Source of the DNA: Hymenopellis radicata
Lineage: Eukaryota; Basidiomycota; Agaricomycetes; Agaricales; Physalacriaceae
Direction of reading: 5' to 3'
DNA length: 16,304 bases
Assembly: GCA_015501595.1 (NCBI GenBank)
Contig: JADNRX010001006.1
Location: 1-16,304 of the forward strand
Shown: piece after piece, positions 1 to 7,883 of the stretch
How the letters are laid out: every line of letters starts with the position of its first letter
How positions within the stretch are numbered: the first letter of the stretch is position 1
Program-made: the position numbers and the translations under genes
The notes under the pieces: model-generated
Told to the model about the DNA's origin: nothing
Databases searched by the model: none
Seen by the model: the letters and a program-made list of their open reading frames with translations, nothing else

Positions 1-428
1 ATCGATGCTGAGCTACAGCAACAACTACGGGGGAGTCACGATTCATGAAAGCATTTGTTTGCTGATGCACATGATTCGTTTAGCCATGCCATATGGATAT
101 ATTTTTCATGAAGACACGGCCTCAAAGCAACTGTGAGATCGTCCTTTTGATAAAGCATCAGAGCACTGACTTGCTGCATCAGCGTTTTACACTTTATTCA
201 ATTACATCGATCATGATGCTTCTATCGACTAGTAGCCCTCTCCATCATCTCCAACAACGCCTAACTTCGTCGCCATCATCTCGGTTCTTCATCCACTTTG
301 GCAGGCATCACGACTGCAGTAGCGCCCAACGTCATCTCCGCTCTTGGTGGGGTGGCGTACTTCTGAATAGGATCCGCCTTAGACTACTGAGACAGTGCCG
401 TCGGCGTCGGATGTCGGGCCTCAGGCGC
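1..428. other. upstream flank of the peroxidase gene, no gene recognised
   Basis: The peroxidase reading frame stays open on the plus strand back to position 93, but residues encoded before position 477 are low-complexity and resemble no peroxidase N-terminus. They also run through a TATA-like box. I read this stretch as promoter and 5' flank. Nothing else is recognisable here. Confidence 0.5.
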
Positions 429-435
429 TATATAG
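429..435 (+). promoter_or_regulatory. TATA-like box of the peroxidase gene
   Basis: TATATAG lies 42 bp upstream of the preferred ATG at 477. SDR2 (43 bp) and the GH5 gene (about 45 bp) show nearly the same spacing, which supports both the box and the choice of start. Confidence 0.5.
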
Positions 436-476
436 ACTGGATGAGACCAGAGATGTTTGTTCCTCCTATTTCCACG

Positions 477-1256
477 ATGTCTTCTTCGGATGCCCCGCAG
501 ACACCACTCAGCGACGACGCGCATGCTTTTCGTGCACCGCTCGCTAGCGACGTCAGGTCCGTCTGTCCTGCTCTAAACACCATGGCGAATCATGGATACA
601 TGTTAGTCTTCAATGCCTTCGCTCTCTTATCCGGAACTCAACCATATAGACCGCGCTCAGGCCGCGATATAACCATTCCCCAACTCATAACCGGCTTGCG
701 CACATGTTACGGACTCTCAGCCGCACTCGCATTCCTGCTCTCCGTCGGCGGCATGCTCATAACCGGACACTTTTGGTCTTCCGATCTATACCACATCGGA
801 CGCCACAATAGAATCGAGCACGATGCGTCGCTCGTGCATCTGGACACGCCTCTTGGAGAACGGTATGGACCGATTGCTATACAAAAGGACTTGGTGGAAG
901 CGTTAAAGGATGATGTGCATGGCGAGGAGGGCAAGGTCGCGAACGATGACGACTTTGCACGGATGAGGATTAGGAGGGAGAAAGAGACAGGTCATGTGCC
1001 ACTACCAAGTGTACGAGATGCGTTCGCAAGGGCGGAGGCCGCTTCGATTCTGGAGGTATTTGGGGAGATACGGCCGGGAGAGGAAGCAGAGAGAAATGTG
1101 GCTGTGGAAACGTTGGTATCGTTTCTGGCGGAAGAGAGACTCCCGGATGGGTGGAAGCCGGATCACGTTAATACGCTGAGAGATACGTTGAAGAGGAGTG
1201 GGCAATTGAAGAAGGTTATGGATGCGATGAGGAAGGATTCTGAGCAGGTTGACTAG
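477..1256 (+). CDS. heme-thiolate peroxidase (chloroperoxidase / unspecific peroxygenase family), short type
   Basis: Two exons: 477-601 and 650-1256, giving 243 aa. The 48-bp intron (602-649, GTTAGT...ATATAG) has a length divisible by three and no stop, so it reads through as coding. Removing it joins ANHGY directly to IPRSGRDI, the usual family sequence. Family hallmarks (PF01328) are present: SVCPALN with Cys30 as likely proximal heme ligand (Val replaces the usual first Pro of PCP), ANHGY at 37-41, EHDASL at 98-103 and a probable catalytic Glu171 in a RAEAASILEVFG context. Family members use H2O2 to oxygenate, peroxidise or halogenate organic substrates; the substrate here is unknown. No signal peptide is visible, and the length fits the short class (about 240-260 aa). 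The start at 477 was chosen because it lies just downstream of the TATA box and gives a family-like N-terminus. The gene appears intact. Confidence 0.88.
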   Translation: MSSSDAPQTPLSDDAHAFRAPLASDVRSVCPALNTMANHGYMLVFNAFALLSGTQPYRPRSGRDITIPQLITGLRTCYGLSAALAFLLSVGGMLITGHFWSSDLYHIGRHNRIEHDASLVHLDTPLGERYGPIAIQKDLVEALKDDVHGEEGKVANDDDFARMRIRREKETGHVPLPSVRDAFARAEAASILEVFGEIRPGEEAERNVAVETLVSFLAEERLPDGWKPDHVNTLRDTLKRSGQLKKVMDAMRKDSEQVD

Positions 1257-1520
1257 TTACTTGAACCTCTGACAGCTACTATGGATTTTGTATAAAACAC
1301 GCATTAGCAAGCGAAACGAAGAAAAAGAGGAAACTGTTTGAGCTTATCGGGCAGCCAAAGCGAACTAATCGCAGGACGAGTTGCACCCGCCGCCAAATGT
1401 TCATGCATGAGCATGGTATCAATAAGCGATATCACGCTAGTTTAGATTGGACATGAATAATTATTCGTAAATTCAAAATGAGGAAATGGAAGCAATGGAT
1501 CTATCAGCCGATATCAGCCT
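1257..1520. other. convergent 3' intergenic region
   Basis: This stretch separates the stop codons of the peroxidase (+) and SDR1 (-). It should hold both 3' UTRs and polyadenylation sites. AT-rich patches occur near 1284-1320 and 1440-1490. No ORF or RNA gene is recognised. Confidence 0.5.
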
Positions 1521-2764
1521 TCATAGATCCTTAACCTGCTCCTCCAACCACGTCCACACCTCCTCACCGAGCTTGTGATCCCGACTAAGCGGGCTTGGCT
1601 CGCTCAAACGCGCCCATGGAATGAGATACTGGCGTATATCATAAGCACAATCCAGCGTATCTCAGCAGTACATACCTTGCCGCCAAAATCGACTCCCTCG
1701 GTGCTAGTCCCAGCATACAGCTGCGTCAACGCACCCATAGGGACGGGGTGTATAAAATACTTGATAATGTTCTCCTGCCACTTCGGGACGTGTTGTAGGA
1801 GATTAGTGCGCAGGTTACCCGGGTTGAGCGATGTCGAGATGATGCCTTTGTCTCTGTACCGATGGTCGATCTCATTTGCTAGGATCACATTTCCCTAGCG
1901 CAATCATCAACACCATGCATGACACCCTGACACGGACGAGATCGCTCACCAGTTTACTATTAAAGTACAGCTGCTGAGTCGTCAGCTTACGCCTTGCCGG
2001 ACCGTCCTTCAACGTATTAAAGTCGATCGCCCCGAAGAGGTGCCCAGAGGTGGCGGTGTTTACAACGCGGACGTGCTTGTCGGGTGATTTCTCGGCGGTG
2101 GCGATGAGCGTGGGTATGAGCAGTTTTGTGAAGTACCAATGACCTGCAGGGCTATATGCTTAGCGACTTGGAGCGCTGCGCTATGGAACGGAGACGTACC
2201 GACAACATGTGTGCCCCATTGCATGTCGTAGCCGTCGTTCGTGACCATCTCCACGGGACACCACATGAGTCCGCTTGGCAGGGGTCAGCTGTAGTTTCGC
2301 GCCGAAGAGACGAGGAGACTTACGCGTTGTTGAAGAGAATGTGTAGTTCGGATTCTTTGCTACAGAGGTCGCGTTAGAACGAAAACAATTGGACATGGTA
2401 TACACGAACGACAGAAACTCGGTGGCAGCCGCCTGTACGGATTTCAAGTCTTGTAGATCCAGCTTCAAGAAAAATAGCTTCCTGCCCCGTAGATTCTTTG
2501 AGCTCTTTGATGGCGTCGGTAGCCTTCTCCGCGCTTCTGCAAGCGACGTAGACTTTAGCGTTGTGTTGTAAGAGAGCCTAATAACGATCGTCAGACAAGT
2601 GGTATGAAAGACGAAGAGCTACTAACCCGGACAGTCTCGAAACCAATGCCACTGTTGCCGCCAGTAACGATGACGACTTTTCCAGAGAGGTCCGGTATCC
2701 TGTCGGTGGACCACTTGGCCTTAGGCGGGTACGCCTGGTTGATCATAGAGAGCCAGTTTCCCAT
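1521..2764 (-). CDS. short-chain dehydrogenase/reductase SDR1, with one single-base frameshift
   Basis: Seven exons on the minus strand: 2764-2627, 2577-2410, 2359-2324, 2273-2200, 2143-1950, 1894-1676, 1628-1521. The six introns are 47-56 bp with GT..AG ends, and all phases agree except for one extra base in exon 2. With that base ignored the product is 311 aa. It has the Rossmann motif TGGNSGIG (34-41), NNAG (112-115, split by an intron), catalytic Ser171 and Tyr198-x3-Lys202 (YFNSK). The MGNWL N-terminus and SKLGN context match the fungal retinol-dehydrogenase-like NAD(P)-dependent SDRs, which interconvert alcohols and ketones or aldehydes. The frame breaks at the A5 run at 2470-2474 (T5 in the coding strand), where four bases would keep the frame; as written the frame soon meets a stop. 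This is either a sequence error or a recent inactivation. The gene is convergent with the peroxidase and divergent from SDR2. The substrate is unknown. Confidence 0.85.
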
Positions 2765-2848
2765 CTTCGTCGACGGGGGTGAGAGAAGGTATCAAGTGAA
2801 AGTCGGGAATGGAAGAGGTGCTAGAATTCCATGACGGGAATGAAGGAA

Positions 2849-2856
2849 CATATAAG
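2849..2856 (-). promoter_or_regulatory. TATA-like element of SDR1
   Basis: CTTATATG on the minus strand lies about 85-90 bp upstream of the SDR1 start at 2764. It is the nearest TATA-like match, but weaker and more distant than those of the other genes. Confidence 0.3.
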
Positions 2857-3173
2857 AGGATGCCTTAGGCTTGTGTGATATCCCCGATAACTGTCTCGCC
2901 TCCGTCAACAAATGATGCGAGTGAATGAGGAAGTCTCGTAAAAGGCCGTGCGTGTGCCAAGGAGCCATATGATGGTATGCGGCCTTATATGCGCAGGCAA
3001 ACTACTGCTGCGACTACAGTTCGGCGGGCGTAGGAGGCCTCTATGGCCTCGGATAATACCAGGCATAGATGGTCATTGGCCAGAAAAATGCGAGGCGCCC
3101 TACAAACGACGAAGTGGACGTTTGAAGGAGTTTTTGTTAGCTCCGTTGGCCTGACAAAGCCGGCGGGAACGTT

Positions 3174-3199
3174 TGCCGCGGAGATGAGTTTCCGCGGCA
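3174..3199. promoter_or_regulatory. perfect 9-bp inverted repeat, candidate regulator site
   Basis: Arms TGCCGCGGA (3174-3182) and TCCGCGGCA (3191-3199) are exact reverse complements separated by 8 bp. Paired CGG/CCG triplets are the classic target of fungal Zn(II)2Cys6 regulators. The site sits between two divergent genes. Binding is inferred only. Confidence 0.35.
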
Positions 3200-3482
3200 T
3201 GTCTCGGGCATCGGCCAAGCAGAGCTGCCAAGAACCGACACGGAATGATAGCTCATCATAGATGCCCTTGAAAGGGTTAAAGCGTGTAAATCCGTCGTTC
3301 CCAGTGCTATCGACAGCACTACCTAGTACCGTGCCTGGATCATTGAATGACTTACTAAGTACTTGTCAGTGGCAGTTCCTTCCTTCCTTCCCCGATCATG
3401 GAGAGAAGCTTGACGACCTCGGCATCCTGCCTGAAGCTTCGCATGTCTGCTTCTGCTGCTGACTGAGCGGTTGAGCATGGTG

Positions 3483-3490
3483 CTATATAG
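3483..3490 (+). promoter_or_regulatory. TATA-like box of SDR2
   Basis: CTATATAG lies 43 bp upstream of the ATG at 3526. That ATG has a good context (CCACCATG). Confidence 0.5.
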
Positions 3491-3525
3491 CATGTCCTGT
3501 TGCCTTGGCTAACATTGTATCCACC

Positions 3526-4329
3526 ATGAAAACCGTCTTCATCACCGGCGCCAGCACAGGAATTGGCCTCGCCACCGCCAAACTACTTTCTACGCAAAAG
3601 GGTGGAATGTAATCGCAACCATGCGCTCTCCCGAAAAGGACACCATCCTATCCGCCGACTCCTTCTCAGACCGCGTGCTCGTCCTCCCCCTCGACCTCTC
3701 CAAGTTCGAAACCATCGAGCCAGCCGTCTTCAAGGGCGTCAAGCGGTTTGGCCAGATCAACGTCTTGATTAACAACGCTGCCTACGGACTGTACGGCGTT
3801 TTTGAAGCGATCCCAAGGGAGAGCGTCAAAGCCCAATTTGATGTAAATGTCTTCGGTAAGTCTGTAGTGGTGTTATCAACATCAGCTCCGGGTCCGGCTT
3901 CTTCGGGCTGCCTTTGATGACCATGTATTCCGCGAGTAAACACGCGCTGGAGGGTTTCACAGAGGCCTTGTCCTACGAACTAGCATCACAGAACATCTTC
4001 GTGAAGAGCGTCGTGCCACATGACGGCGTAGCTTCTACGAGCTTTGGAAATCGCTCACAGAGCGATGTGGTGCTTGGCGAAGGAGTCTATCCTGCCTCGT
4101 ATGAAGAGTTTGTGCAGAACTGTTTGAAAAGTTCTCGTCGATGGAAGGAGCTATAGAGATGTCATCCGAGGACGTGGCAGAGCTGATTTACGAGGCTGCG
4201 ACTGACGGAAAGAAGCAGCTGAGGTATTTCATTGGGCCAGACCATCTCGGGACTATGAAGGCAAAATACGAGTCGTCGACTGACGAGCAGTACATGGAGT
4301 GCATGCGCACGAAGGTCTTCGATGTGTAA
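3526..4329 (+). pseudogene. short-chain dehydrogenase/reductase SDR2, broken in three places
   Basis: The N-terminus MKTVFITGASTGIG carries the cofactor motif TGASTGIG (residues 7-14). After the first break come NNAA, then NISSGSG with the catalytic Ser, and YSASK (Tyr-x3-Lys) near 3927-3941. These mark a classical cytosolic SDR of roughly 270-280 aa. The breaks are: (1) near 3583-3590 the frame shifts by one base at a TTT run; (2) at about 3856-3870 a good donor (GTAAGT) follows VNVFG, but the rest of the intron and about 16 expected codons are missing before SGVINISSG; (3) near 4120-4126 the frame shifts by one base at another TTT run, after which EKFSSMEGAIEMSSEDV resumes to the stop at 4327-4329. 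Breaks 1 and 3 could be homopolymer errors, while break 2 looks like a true deletion. The gene is divergent from SDR1 and convergent with the acyltransferase. Substrate unknown. Confidence 0.8.
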
Positions 4330-4346
4330 TCAGTTCTCTAGTCTAT

Positions 4347-4369
4347 TAAATGTAAAAAAAGTACATTTA
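4347..4369. terminator. 8-bp hairpin between convergent genes, candidate bidirectional 3'-end element
   Basis: Arms TAAATGTA (4347-4354) and TACATTTA (4362-4369) are exact inverted repeats around a 7-nt A-rich loop. The hairpin lies in the 37-bp gap between SDR2 and the acyltransferase, and its right arm contains the acyltransferase stop codon (4367-4369). AT-rich sequence here may serve polyadenylation in both directions. The function is inferred. Confidence 0.35.
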
Positions 4370-6154
4370 TGCGAATGCACCGATATCCTCGTCCATCAAC
4401 GCAATCATTTTGTCCTTATGTGCATGCCGCACCCTCAAGGAGACAACCACCGCGCCCTCGTTAGTCTGCCATGACCCATCCGCCACACGCACCGGATTCG
4501 CAGGATGCACACGGAACATCCTTTCCCACGATACCTCCGAATAATACTGCGTCCTTCCTTTGTACCCGAAATTGCGCAACCCGTTCTCGTCGAGCCTGCA
4601 GACATCGTTAGACACGTCACGACGAACGCGACGTAATACTCACCCAAGGAGTGAGTTCACGAGAACGATTCCAGGTGCTGGATACATGTAGAAGCGCGTG
4701 TCTTTGACGGCTTGTTGGTAGCGGTTGCTGTTGAGCATGAGATATGTCTCGACAAAGTCGTTATCGCGCGCGCGGACAGTGTGTCCGCGAATGGACTGTG
4801 CAATGCTAGAGAGATCCGGCTTCCCCTCCAGATCGGCAAAAGTGATTACAGTACAGTTCGCAGCATTCTGGGGATGACGATACAGTGCATCTTCATCTGG
4901 GGTTCGTGTACGATACCGTGGCGGTTGTGAGATGAGATATTCATAGCGTTGTTTGATGAAGAACTCACATTCATTAGATTCATCACGCAATGGATCGGCT
5001 CCTCAAGGCAGCGGTTGTGGAGCGTTGTGATGTACGCCGACAACGCGTCTTGTCTTGTAATCTTCATGTCTGATGACACACCCTCCTTCGCCTTTTCGTG
5101 CAGCTTATCGATTTGCGTCCCAGTGAAGAACAAGTCCAATAACGATGTATCCTTCACTTCCGCGCCGTACCGCTCAAGAACCTGCTCCCACTACGGAGAG
5201 TGGGCCGGGTTCAATTGTCAAAAAACAGTGTAGAAACACATGGGAAACACCGAGTTGTTGATCGCCCAAAAACACATTGAAAACTGGTTGTGCCACATTC
5301 TGATTGGCTGGTCAAAAGTTTTCGGTGTGTTTTTCACACAGGGAACAGCCGGTGTGTTCCCGTCGCTAAAACGTGACTAAAACGTGCCGAACCCGGCCCA
5401 TCCTCCGTAGTGTCCAGCGGATACGATTTCGCAACATGTGGAGTAATCGTCCTGAACAATTGCTCGCCCTCCTCGCCCACAGGTGGATCCGGCCAAGTAC
5501 GCTTATGAAACACCGGTAAAGGAGGAAGTGGGAGATCCTGGTACGCTTGAGAGAGCGTGTAGATGAAATGGTGCACGGTATTCCCATCTCCCAGGACATG
5601 GTTACACGAGTTACCTATTACCGTCTCGCCGGTCTTGGTGAGGTATGTGAGCTTGAACGAGATGAGAGGCACGTCTTCGCCTTTGATGGCGCCTTCCAAG
5701 GGGACAAGGGAGACAAAGTCGACGGTGCTGCTTTGGATGACGTGGGCGCGGTGTTTGGCGGGGAAGGGCGCGTCTAGGTCGGCGTTTTCGACTACTACGA
5801 CGGGGACGGCGGAGCCTGTGAGGTCGATCTGGATGGAGGTGAGATATCACAGTCGAAGGAAGATGGTGGAAGCGCTTACCCGCCAGTCATCCCCAGTGCG
5901 TCTTAGTCGTCCCGCAGCATGAGGAAAACGTGAAAGTGTGATAGCGAGGGCTTTGGAGAATTTGTCGACATCTATGGGACCGGGAACGACGTGACACGAG
6001 TTCAACTAGAACCACACAATTGTTAATGTATCGCAAATCCACGTTGTTCACATACCACGAACTGCAGAACCAAATCATTTCCATCAACGAGGGGTAACGT
6101 CTCATGGCCAACGAGCGTCACAGGTGGTTCTGGATTCACGAGAAATTCTGGCAT
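4367..6154 (-). pseudogene. BAHD-like acyltransferase gene interrupted by a CACTA-type miniature transposon
   Basis: Exons on the minus strand: 6154-6056, 6005-5880, 5828-4969 (split by the insertion), 4915-4644 and 4595-4367. Ignoring the insertion, all phases agree and the product is 452 aa, normal for the transferase family PF02458. It has the acyl-CoA transferase motif HxxxD as HVLGDG (His152, Asp156; about 5587-5600) and NFGYKG near the C-terminus in place of the family's DFGWG. These enzymes move acyl groups from CoA to alcohols or amines. Two lesions are seen: a 224-bp element with a 3-bp duplication interrupts codon 214, and the third intron (donor GTGAGT at 4968) ends in CGG instead of CAG at 4918-4916. 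The next usable AG (4868) would delete 16 residues in frame. Taking out the element plus one TCC restores continuous coding (SYPLEQVLERYG). The start at 6154 gives MPEFLVNPEP. Confidence 0.82.
5186..5415. mobile_element. CACTA-type (CMC/EnSpm-like) MITE with target-site duplication
   Basis: The element spans 5189-5412 (224 bp). Its 24-bp terminal inverted repeats (5189-5212 and 5389-5412) match at 22 of 24 positions and begin CACTACGGAG. It is flanked by the direct repeat TCC (5186-5188 and 5413-5415). CACTA ends and a 3-bp duplication are hallmarks of the CMC/EnSpm superfamily. Inside there is no transposase ORF. There are subterminal motifs of the kind common in this group: AAACAC-like motifs on the left, their complements (GGTGTGTT) on the right, and two tandem copies of CTAAAACGTG (5366-5387). 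It must therefore be mobilised by a transposase from elsewhere. It sits in the third exon of the acyltransferase gene. Confidence 0.85.
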
Positions 6155-6221
6155 GTTGACACGGAAAGAATCCAACACGATGTCGGCGGTATTAGTGTCC
6201 TGGGCGGACCTCGAGAGGAGC

Positions 6222-6228
6222 ATAAATA
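6222..6228 (-). promoter_or_regulatory. TATA-like box of the acyltransferase gene
   Basis: TATTTAT on the minus strand lies about 70 bp upstream of the ATG at 6154. Confidence 0.4.
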
Positions 6229-6238
6229 CTTGTCATTG

Positions 6239-7083
6239 TTACGCTAACACTGCTGCCGCCATGGGAGCCGCCCGTGTGCTTGAGTGGAAATCGATCATCG
6301 GGTTCGCGACTGAACGCGAATCAATGGTGATGGATATGCACTGCGCCCAAACGCCGAGCAGTGCGTGTACGATTCGGCTTCGTCGCGACTTCTTGACGAT
6401 AACCCTGGTGTCTGGTGTCTCGTCTTGATGACGTAGCGCCTTAGATACTTTGTGGAATGCACTTACCATGGTATGGTCAGCGGGGGAGGCGTGATTGGCG
6501 ATGGTAGACGTACAGCATATCCCCGTCTGTAATAAAGTGATAGGCATCCATAACGACCGGCCTATGAGTGTCGACGAAGGGAGCATGTCGATTCAGTGTC
6601 TATAGTGATGATTGTGAGTAACTTGCAATTGGCGAATCGGAATGAATTTTGAACACACACGAAATGAATGGAGATTTGTTTGACATAATACGTCATCACG
6701 AACAAACAATGCCTCTCTGTAACTCTTTGTTGAAACGTGTTGGAGACTTGCGCCACACCTAATGATAGGAATTTTGACTTGATTTTGTACGGGAGCCTTA
6801 AGGAAGAAAGGAGGAACCCGTCTAGTTCGACGTCGTGAAATTGGAGCGATACGGAAGGCGTTGATCGTGTAGTCGTCGGGGAGACCAGACACGGAACGCA
6901 TTTCAGCAACGAAATGGGATCCTTCAGCCGGAAACATCTATGAAGAGGGTGTTCGACCAAAGAGGATAGTAGGCCTGGGAGACGGAGGGCCATATCCTAC
7001 AAACTTGGTCCAGAAGCCAAGGCCCTTTATTGACAGAGAAAATGTCTGCTTCTGTCGAATAAGGTAGAGACGACTCTTGTGCC
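6239..7083 (-). pseudogene. unidentified degenerate coding sequence
   Basis: Several minus-strand stretches look protein-like but are not joined by an intact frame. One (about 7083-6830) reads SLSIKGLGFWTKFVGYG, then after an in-frame TAG (6938-6940) MFPAEGSHFVAEMRSVSGLP. Another (about 6600-6470) reads RPVVMDAYHFITDGDMLYVYHR, meets an in-frame TGA and continues after a possible 43-bp intron (donor GTAAGT near 6466). The TAG could instead lie at the acceptor of a 63-bp intron, so the number of true stops is uncertain. No start codon is convincing. I do not recognise the family. It lies directly upstream of the acyltransferase and on the same strand, and could be a decayed gene of the same group. 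Confidence 0.3.
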
Positions 7084-7883
7084 GCTCCCAGAAATCAATT
7101 TATAATCTGCTCTTGTCTATATGCACCGCTGGCATTATCTGATCGAGTTCTTGTCAACATTTCTAGGGTTGAAAACAGTAACTCACTGAAAGATGCGACC
7201 AACTTGATGGAATGTAAGCCATATTCTATGGTAACGTGAGGCTTCACGAAGTATGTGTTGTTGCTATATTATACTATATGATGGTCGGAAGCAGAAACGA
7301 GTTTCGGCAGGACGCGACCAGTCACGGCACCTGACTTTTTAGTCACACAAAAGTTCTGCAAACGATCAAGAATCAAGTTGAACCTCGACGAGCGGCTATC
7401 TTCACGACCTCCTTCCGTCCGAGGCGCCCGTAAAATGGTGGTTTATTTGAGTCCCTCTCCCGAATAAGGAGGCCCAAATTATGTATCTCCTGAGTCAAAT
7501 GGCCTACTTTTTCTGCATTTCGTAAACCTACAGGGTGCTTCCTCCAATCTATGGCCCATGTATACATCAGCCGTTGCATGCTTAAATTATCCTAGGCTGT
7601 TCTACAAAGGCCACTGGTCCGATACTCTATTGCAGTGATGTTTCTCGGAGACTGCTCCTGCTCCCTCATCGGAAACTCTCTATCGAAGACGGATTCCAGC
7701 TCGACAGACAACATTTTCTAGGCGCTTAAGTGTAAGAATTGTATCGATCTCAACTTAGATTCGTATTGGTTGAATTCATAAACGACAGGCAGCTACCATC
7801 ATTGAAATCAAGCGAAAAGAAACCGAAAAGTCCATGGGTATTTAAATACTTGAAGAACAATAGTGGAAAAACACGACCATCCT
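7084..7883. other. intergenic region downstream of the GH5 gene
   Basis: No gene is supported. A 68-codon minus-strand ORF (7373-7579) has an ATG but no recognisable domain. A perfect 12-bp palindrome GTATTTAAATAC (7838-7849) lies about 35 bp past the GH5 stop and could be part of its 3'-end signal. AT content rises near 7260-7280. Confidence 0.4.

Larger units (their letters stand above)
2765..3525. promoter_or_regulatory. shared divergent promoter region of SDR1 and SDR2
   Basis: This 761-bp stretch separates two divergently transcribed dehydrogenase genes and has no convincing gene. It holds a TATA-like element for each side, a 9-bp inverted repeat built on CCGCGG (3174-3199) and a short TTCC repeat near 3378-3391. 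On the SDR1 side, a tiny upstream ORF (ATG at 2832, stop four codons later) may lie in the leader, depending on the transcription start. Joint regulation of the two genes is an inference from geometry. Confidence 0.45.

Noticed and set aside
93..476. N-terminal extension of the peroxidase frame
   Set aside because: It runs through the TATA-like box, has no family similarity and makes the protein unusually long. It is open only because no stop occurs by chance.
4868..4968. A 101-bp intron as the normal third intron of the acyltransferase
   Set aside because: It is twice the local intron size, and its last 48 bases read in frame as family-like sequence (YRTRTPDED...). A 53-bp intron with a mutated acceptor is the better explanation.
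5191..5339. Treating the sequence between the acyltransferase halves as an ordinary intron
   Set aside because: The inverted ends, CACTA termini and TCC duplication show a transposon insertion, and the exon is continuous without it.
7373..7579. Minus-strand 68-codon ORF
   Set aside because: It has an ATG but no domain, and no promoter or splice support. Noted only in the region entry.
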